From: JASFYU01 sp045046905
GTDB taxonomy: Bacteria; Bacteroidota; Bacteroidia; Flavobacteriales; Flavobacteriaceae
Direction: 5' to 3'
Length of the DNA stretch: 24,647 nt
NCBI GenBank assembly: GCA_045046905.1
Contig: JASFYU010000153.1
Span: 1 to 24,647, forward strand
Position 1 is the first letter of the stretch, and each line of letters opens with the position of its first letter. Of this stretch, positions 23,109 to 24,647 are shown piece after piece. A program made the position numbers and the translations under genes. The notes under the pieces are model-generated. The model worked only from the letters and a program-made list of their open reading frames with translations. It searched no databases and was not told where the DNA came from.

Positions 23109-23140
23109 AAAGAATTCCCCTAGGCTCTGCCTTGGAGATA
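23109..23140. repeat. Palindromic element after the glycogen-binding gene
   Basis: AAAAGAATTCCCCTAGGCTC continues as TGCCTTGGAG. CCTAGGC and GCCTTGG pair over six of seven positions around TCT. It is the best-preserved hairpin of the set and, 5 bp past a stop codon, may serve as a terminator. Confidence 0.5.
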
Positions 23141-23220
23141 GCTGGTTTCAAGAAAGTTTTTATTCGCAGGAAGGTTTGCATCGAAATAAGTTATTTTTTG
23201 CTTTTATATGCTTCGTGAGT

Positions 23221-23268
23221 TTGTCTCAAGAGTATTGACTGCAAAAAAAACTTGTCTAAAGAGTGTTG
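23221..23268. repeat. Direct repeat, two 17-bp units, 31-bp period
   Basis: TTGTCTCAAGAGTATTG (23221-23237) and TTGTCTAAAGAGTGTTG (23252-23268) differ at two positions. They lie in a 331-bp gene-free stretch (23105-23435) that otherwise holds only the element at 23109. Confidence 0.55.
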
Positions 23269-23435
23269 TTTTTCAAGTCTTTACGAGCAAGCTGCACCTT
23301 ATTGACAAGCATGCAATAGGTTACTTTACTTTGTTCGAAATATCTCGCTATTTGCCGCCGCTATCTATCTAGATTGATTTGGCTTTTAAGAAAAGATAAA
23401 AACCTGATGGTGTGTAGGCAAAATAAAACAGTCTC

Positions 23436-24167
23436 TTAAACCGTCTGAATTCTACTTAAAAGAAGTTTTTTCTTTGATTTAGCCACCGGTATTATCTTTC
23501 TGCCAATTTCTAAATACCCTTCTGAAATTATGTCTAATTTTAAAATATTGACAATAAAAGAACGGTGAATACGAAGAAATAATCTTTTTGGAAGTTTTTT
23601 CTCCATAGTTTTAAGGGTGCACGACAGGAAAAAAGTATTGTTATCGCTGACAATTGTACAATAGTTTCGATCCGCTTCTATATACAAAATAGTGTCTAAT
23701 AAGACCATTTTCATTTTCCCTTGTTGTCTAACAAAAATACGATCAACTAAAACCTCATAATCTAGATTCAATAAAGGTTTACTATGGCTTATCTTTAAAT
23801 CTTCGGCAACCAAAGCAAAAGTTCGCTCTAAATTCAGTCTATTGAAGGGTTTTGTAATAAATGCCTTCGGGCGGGTCTCCTTGGCTTTTTTAAATGTGGC
23901 CTCATCGCTATTTGCGGTAAGATATATGATAGGAATATCGCGGTGTTTTTGAATGCATTTGGCGGTATTGATACCGTCGAGAACCCCTCTCAGATTAATA
24001 TCAAGCAATAAAATATCAAGTGTATTGTCTTTAGCAAACGAAATGGCTTCTTCTCCCTTCGAAACGATTCCGACGATATCATACCCCAATTTTGTTAGTT
24101 GTACTGATAAATTCTCTGCTATGATCATATCATCCTCCACAATCAGTACACGAATACTTTTATCCAT
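23436..24167 (-). CDS. LytTR family response regulator
   Basis: This is a 243-aa two-component transcription regulator. The receiver domain (about 5-120) has the acidic pocket Glu11/Asp12/Asp13, phospho-acceptor Asp56 in ILLLDINL, Thr84 in YLTANS and Lys106 in ITKPF. The LytTR DNA-binding domain (about 140-243) has ILYIEADRNYCTI, FLSCTLKTMEKKLP, FLRIHRSFIVNI and a basic end (VAKSKKKLLL). It begins 2 bp after the histidine kinase stop, so the two form one unit. The target genes are unknown; the gene-free stretch downstream is not a promoter for it. Confidence 0.94.
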   Translation of the reverse strand: MDKSIRVLIVEDDMIIAENLSVQLTKLGYDIVGIVSKGEEAISFAKDNTLDILLLDINLRGVLDGINTAKCIQKHRDIPIIYLTANSDEATFKKAKETRPKAFITKPFNRLNLERTFALVAEDLKISHSKPLLNLDYEVLVDRIFVRQQGKMKMVLLDTILYIEADRNYCTIVSDNNTFFLSCTLKTMEKKLPKRLFLRIHRSFIVNILKLDIISEGYLEIGRKIIPVAKSKKKLLLSRIQTV

Positions 24168-24169
24168 AG

Positions 24170-24647
24170 TTACGCGGCTTTATTACATTTAAACTGGATA
24201 CTTACATGGGTCCCTTGATCAATATTTAGCAACATCTTACCTTCTAATTGTTTGGTTAAAAGCTTGATAAGGCGTGTGCCGAAACCAGTTTCAATAGCTT
24301 TGTTTTCTTTTTTATGCCCAATACCATCATCTTTTACATCTAATTGTACTAGGGTACCCGTTTGTTTTAGACTAATATGTATTTTTCCTCTACGATTGTC
24401 AGGAAAGGCGTATTTCAGAGAATTCACCAATAATTCATTAACTATAAGACCAATAGGTATCGCGATATCTACATCAAGTTCTAATTCTTTCATGTTAACA
24501 GCGATATCAACCTGATTCTGCATACCGAAAGCATCGACGATATAGTCTGCGAGATGTGAAAAATAGTCTTTCATTTCAATGGCTGCAAGGTTTTCACCGG
24601 CATATAGTTTTTTATGAATCATACCTATTTTTCTATCTACCCTTTTT
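24170..24647 (-). CDS. Sensor histidine kinase (HisKA_2/HATPase type), 5' end outside the window
   Basis: This is the C-terminal part of a histidine kinase. The frame is open to the window end (24647), so the Met at 24622 is internal and the sensor part and the phospho-accepting His are not visible. The start of the visible part (RKIGMIHKKLYAGENL) matches the end of the dimerisation helices in HisKA_2 kinases. The ATPase domain has the N-box VNELLVNSLKYAFP (Asn62 and Asn67 from Met 24622), the G1 box VKDDGIGH and the G2 box ETGFGTRLIKLL. It is closely coupled to the LytTR regulator, its likely partner. Confidence 0.9.
   Translation of the reverse strand, partial: KRVDRKIGMIHKKLYAGENLAAIEMKDYFSHLADYIVDAFGMQNQVDIAVNMKELELDVDIAIPIGLIVNELLVNSLKYAFPDNRRGKIHISLKQTGTLVQLDVKDDGIGHKKENKAIETGFGTRLIKLLTKQLEGKMLLNIDQGTHVSIQFKCNKAA

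Overview
The window looks like chromosomal DNA of a marine-type member of the Flavobacteriaceae (Bacteroidota; gene content resembles the Maribacter/Zobellia/Arenibacter side of the family). The basis is the gldJ and porV genes of gliding and type IX secretion, the pdhA-pdhC pair without pdhB, AT-rich DNA with no clear Shine-Dalgarno sites, and several matches to the Bacteroidota promoter consensus TTG-(17-23)-TAnnTTTG. The genus is inference only.

Left edge (1-2505) is accessory and decayed. A family 2 glycoside hydrolase gene on the minus strand carries a 1-nt frameshift and an in-frame TAG, and is cut off at a junction where it joins a short sequence repeated 8.5 kb away. Next to it is a beta-propeller (NHL-type) gene whose Tat signal peptide is cut off by one extra A in a run of eight. 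A tRNA-Val(GAC) marks the change to conserved DNA.

From 2911 on, the content is mostly core. The minus strand has murF and gldJ, with an intrinsic terminator between them. After a 795-bp stretch with no convincing gene, where relatives carry porU, the plus strand has porV and cdd, then a second gene-poor gap of 405 bp, then pdhA-pdhC. A tightly packed co-directional run follows: M28 peptidase, SDR, HAD phosphatase, SprT-like metalloprotein, mannose-1-phosphate guanylyltransferase and a DUF389 membrane protein. Several start and stop codons overlap in this run. An MlaE-MlaF lipid-transport pair is on the minus strand. It is divergent from a PafA-type alkaline phosphatase followed by murI. Then come folA with a 2TM protein gene (minus), a lone glycogen-binding-domain protein (plus), and a histidine kinase/LytTR response regulator pair (minus), the kinase being cut by the window end.

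Peptidoglycan synthesis (murF, murI), envelope lipid transport (mlaE, mlaF), sugar-nucleotide supply (manC) and secretion/gliding (gldJ, porV) give the region an envelope theme, but it is not one system. I see no CRISPR array, phage, transposase or defence island, and no convincing new multi-gene system. The best leads are the absence of porU between gldJ and porV, the repeat that forms the junction in the broken glycosidase gene, the homopolymer frameshift in the propeller gene, and a family of decayed palindromic elements confined to the gene-free stretches.
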